64,000 nucleotides of DNA from Acorus gramineus (taxonomy: Eukaryota > Streptophyta > Magnoliopsida > Acorales > Acoraceae), in assembly GCA_030737835.1 (NCBI GenBank), contig CM060852.1, forward strand, positions 2,781,813-2,845,812. The letters run 5' to 3'. Of the stretch, positions 61,107-64,000 are shown in pieces. Both the position numbers and the translations under genes were made by a program. Each line of letters starts with the position of its first letter. The first letter of the stretch is position 1. Under the pieces are notes generated by a model. That model was not told the DNA's origin and made no database searches. It saw only the letters and a list, made by a program, of their open reading frames with translations.

Positions 61107-62808
61107 TCAGGCTTTGACAGGCTGAGCGATGTTGAAATCGAGGCCCCAAGTATCGAAGCTTCCGGTGACGAAATCGTAGTAGCCGCCCTGAATGGCCAGT
61201 GTTTTGTTGGTCAGGCCTTCCTTCACAAATGGGTATGTCAAGAGGTTCTCCAGCGACACGTTCACTGCCTCCTGCATATTTTTAATATAAAAAAAATGAT
61301 CAGATAAGACATTATAATAAATTTTTTATTATTTGTAAAAAAAATAACCATAAAGATTTATGAAAGTGAATAAATGATTTGATGATACGTAGGTCCCTGT
61401 CATTTATACAAGTAATGAAAAATGATTTGATATGTGGGTTTATTTTATTCTCATGGAGTAGATTAGATATAATAACACAATTACAAAAGCATGTGAGATT
61501 GGCATATGTATTTGAGATCCTTACTTTTGCTGATAGAATAAGATTTCACCATGAATAGAAAAATATTTTACAAAATAACCTTTCTTCATTTGGGAACATG
61601 CAATGCATGATAAAAGTTTTTTTTTAATTTTTGCTGGATTATCATGATCAGTTATTCGAAACTCAAGTCTATCAATTTTTTTTTAAGTGTCTAAAAACAA
61701 GTTTGGACTGTTTTTTGACATTCCATTTTTGTGAGAATCAATCTTAAACTGGTCTCCAAATGCTCCCAACATTCCCAGCTTTAATTTGATAAAAGCAGAA
61801 AATAAAATTTAGTTATAAAAACAGCTTTTCAATAAACTAACAAAATTATACTTCTTAAAATTTTGATTTGAAAAGCTATTCTAAATGAAAGTTTTAAAAG
61901 TACGAAGAGAGAAAAGGATAAACCAAGCACCTTCTCGCACTTGGAGCATTGTTCGGCGAAAGGAAGATCACCATAGTTGGCTTGCACTTTCGCCCTTGCG
62001 GGTAAACCGATCTTCACCCAGTCTTCAATGAAATCACTGTCAAATTGGCAATTCGGATATAAGTGTTACTGATAATTAAATTTCACTTGTATTTTTGTCA
62101 TCATAGTCACAAATTTTAGATACGGTAAATATTCAGATAAATATTCAACAAAAATTCCTTCCATTACAGTATGCGTACGTGATAAATAAGATAAAAATAT
62201 AAAATCCTAATAGTGTAGTTGCGGTGATAAAAATTAGGATCCATTTCTTATTAGGAAAATATGATAAATTATTTAAATTAAAGATGCTCAGATCCTAATT
62301 ACACAAAATGTGCAATTAAATGAAATTTTTTTTATTAAAGCAATTAAGTATGAGAGATATCAAATCCATGAGCTTTTATAAAACAATAAAAACATTCGAG
62401 TACTTTATGACTATGCTTCATGGTGAAGAAGTTAGTACTGATATAATACCAAGCTACAAAAAAAAATTTTGATACTTATCCCCAACATTTTCTAGTCATA
62501 ATTAAGAAAACCACAAGTTCTTGTCTTTTTCAAGTAATAATTGCAGGGGTGGATCATGGATGTTGGGATGACCAAACCTTTTTGTGTTAAAGAAAGAAAT
62601 AATATAAAGCAAAAACCCAAAGTTTGGGAGATTCACAAAGTGGTGGGGGGTATTTGTTAATAATAAGTAGATTTTAGAAAGCAAAAGCTGATGTGCAAAC
62701 TGTACTAAGAGAGTGGCCTTACGTGCTGGTGGACCCATCATCCTTCAATGACATGAGCCCTTTGATTCCTCCGCAACGGCTGTGACCCACCACCAGTATA
62801 ATCTTCAC
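61107..62808 (-). CDS. Beta-carbonic anhydrase, C-terminal three exons
   Basis: Minus-strand exons 62808-62723, 62036-61931 and 61271-61107 join in frame (86, 106 and 165 bp) and end at TGA. They encode [20 protein letters not shown], then [20 protein letters not shown] and [20 protein letters not shown], ending [27 protein letters not shown] supplies the His and one Cys ligand of the active-site zinc. The enzyme interconverts CO2 and bicarbonate; plant isoforms are plastidial or cytosolic, and the missing N terminus would decide which. The upstream exons (including the CxDSR motif) are not found up to base 64000, so the preceding intron is at least 1.19 kb. Complete and normal in its 3' part. 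Confidence 0.95.
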
Positions 62809-64000
62809 CTGCGCATTTTTTTTTTTAAAAGAAGATCAGACATGCACTGGTTTAAGATCTCCATCAGTCAAGACACCAAAAGGATTACATGCAATCTCAT
62901 ATGCAGTCTCCAGATAAGATCCAGTCAATGCTCTATCAATGAGAGACACTTACACACATCCAAAATGTATACACAACCATTTCAGTACAAGTGATCAAGT
63001 AATGATTGGACCACCCCATTTGGCGCAGTCTCATATATACAGCTCAATTTCATAAACAAGATATTTATGTGTTTCATTAGAGAGGGTATGTGATAACTTT
63101 TGCTTAAGGAAGAAATATGTATATACACTCAGTTTTTTTTCTCAGTACAAAATACTGATCTATATATCTCGTTACAGATTCAGTGAAGCGTATACCTCGT
63201 TCGATAATGCATATACTTCACTAAATTTATTCTTACACTTATTAAAAATAGATTCATTTAACTCGAAATGGAGCGATATGCACTTTTTATCAAAGCATAT
63301 ACCTCATTAGATAATGTTTACTATTTTTTAAAAAATGAACACATGTGAGATATGAATTTTAATTAGTGAATGTGACTGAGTGTATCATTTCCCTTTATTG
63401 AAATATACCCTTTCATGTTTTTTATATAAAACTACATGATTTACATCTTTAAAAAAATCAAAACTTATGCGTATTATAAAAAGAGTATCACGTACCACTA
63501 TTCAAATATCAGTAATGTTTCTTTTCGTTATAGACCATCCAAGTCCATGACCTCATGCAACTTATCATATTGCTATTGTCATTTTCTTGTTGTCAGATAA
63601 GATGTGTATATATAATAAATTAAGTGGCTTATATGCTGCATTGCATAAAGTGAATCATAAGCATTAAAATAAATTCATAAATGGACCCAAATACAATTGT
63701 AAAGAGTTTGATACGATAGTATCCATTTCCAAAAATGAACTTCTATTGTTCAAATACAACAATTTAAACCGCATTGGCAAACGAGTTTGAAAAACAATTT
63801 ATCAAAACAATATTCGAAGATTGCTTTTTCTGGAGCTTTAGTTACAAAACTGTGTTAGAAGCGTTTAAAAACAATTTCAGATCATTACAAAAATAGAACC
63901 TCTGTCTACAAACTCTATTTTTTTTTTTATCATATATCATGTCAATAACACATTAACACATCAGTACCATAAACATCAAAATGACAATAGAGTTAATTTT
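62809..64000. other. Large carbonic anhydrase intron with repeats, no exon seen
   Basis: I searched both strands for the CxDSR and ANMVPP-like exon that should precede [14 protein letters not shown] and found none. A family-A element fills 63105-63395, and 63770-63900 resembles the AT-rich element remnants at 5.1, 31.7 and 61.7 kb. Confidence 0.5.
63105..63395. repeat. MITE-like element, family A (best-preserved copy)
   Basis: Left end AAATATGTATATACACTCAG and right end GACTGAGTGTATCATTTCCC are roughly inverted. The body reads GCATATACTTCACTAAATTT, CTTATTAAAAATAGATTCAT, CTCGAAATGGAG and GATAATGTTTACTATTTTTT, in the order of the 29.5-kb copy. Confidence 0.7.

Overview
The window is plant nuclear DNA. 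Every gene is split by GT-AG introns, intergenic DNA is AT-rich and full of small transposons, and all recognisable proteins belong to flowering-plant families. The very GC-rich 5' part of COG1 exon 1, grading to AT-rich downstream, would fit a monocot, but I cannot name the species. I joined exons by hand; reading frame is kept across every junction given.

Layout. 1-1.3 kb (+): 3' half of an RlmN-type radical-SAM rRNA methyltransferase. 1.5-4.5 kb (-): a DUF936 protein with a 17-residue triplicated repeat. 6.4-9.7 kb (-): a small OB-fold nucleic-acid-binding protein. 11.4-28.3 kb (-): a 21-exon gene for an 804-residue coiled-coil protein whose C-terminal part resembles the A9 domain of AIR9; its introns hold LINE remnants, a probable LTR, a 24-G run and a 150-bp tandem duplication. 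30.6-33.2 kb (-): a zinc-finger REX4-like protein that appears to have lost exonuclease active-site residues. 33.2-43.8 kb: gene-poor DNA with fold-back elements and one possible degenerate transcription unit. 43.9-46.0 kb (+): an R2R3-MYB of the WER/GL1 type. 48.0-55.9 kb (-): COG1, complete, 1075 residues. 56.2-60.5 kb: a transposon cluster with a 1.75-kb fold-back element that carries a nested hAT-type element, a tRNA-derived SINE, and an intact TRIM retrotransposon with LTRs, primer-binding site and target duplication. 61.1-62.8 kb (-): the last three exons of a beta-carbonic anhydrase whose 5' end lies outside the window.

The genes are unrelated housekeeping and regulatory genes (organelle rRNA modification, Golgi tethering, CO2 hydration, cell-fate transcription) and do not form a pathway or cluster. 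I found no CRISPR, no biosynthetic cluster and no clearly novel multi-gene system. The most unusual items are the nested fold-back/hAT structure, the complete TRIM, the active-site-degenerate exonuclease-like gene and the long coiled-coil/A9-like gene.
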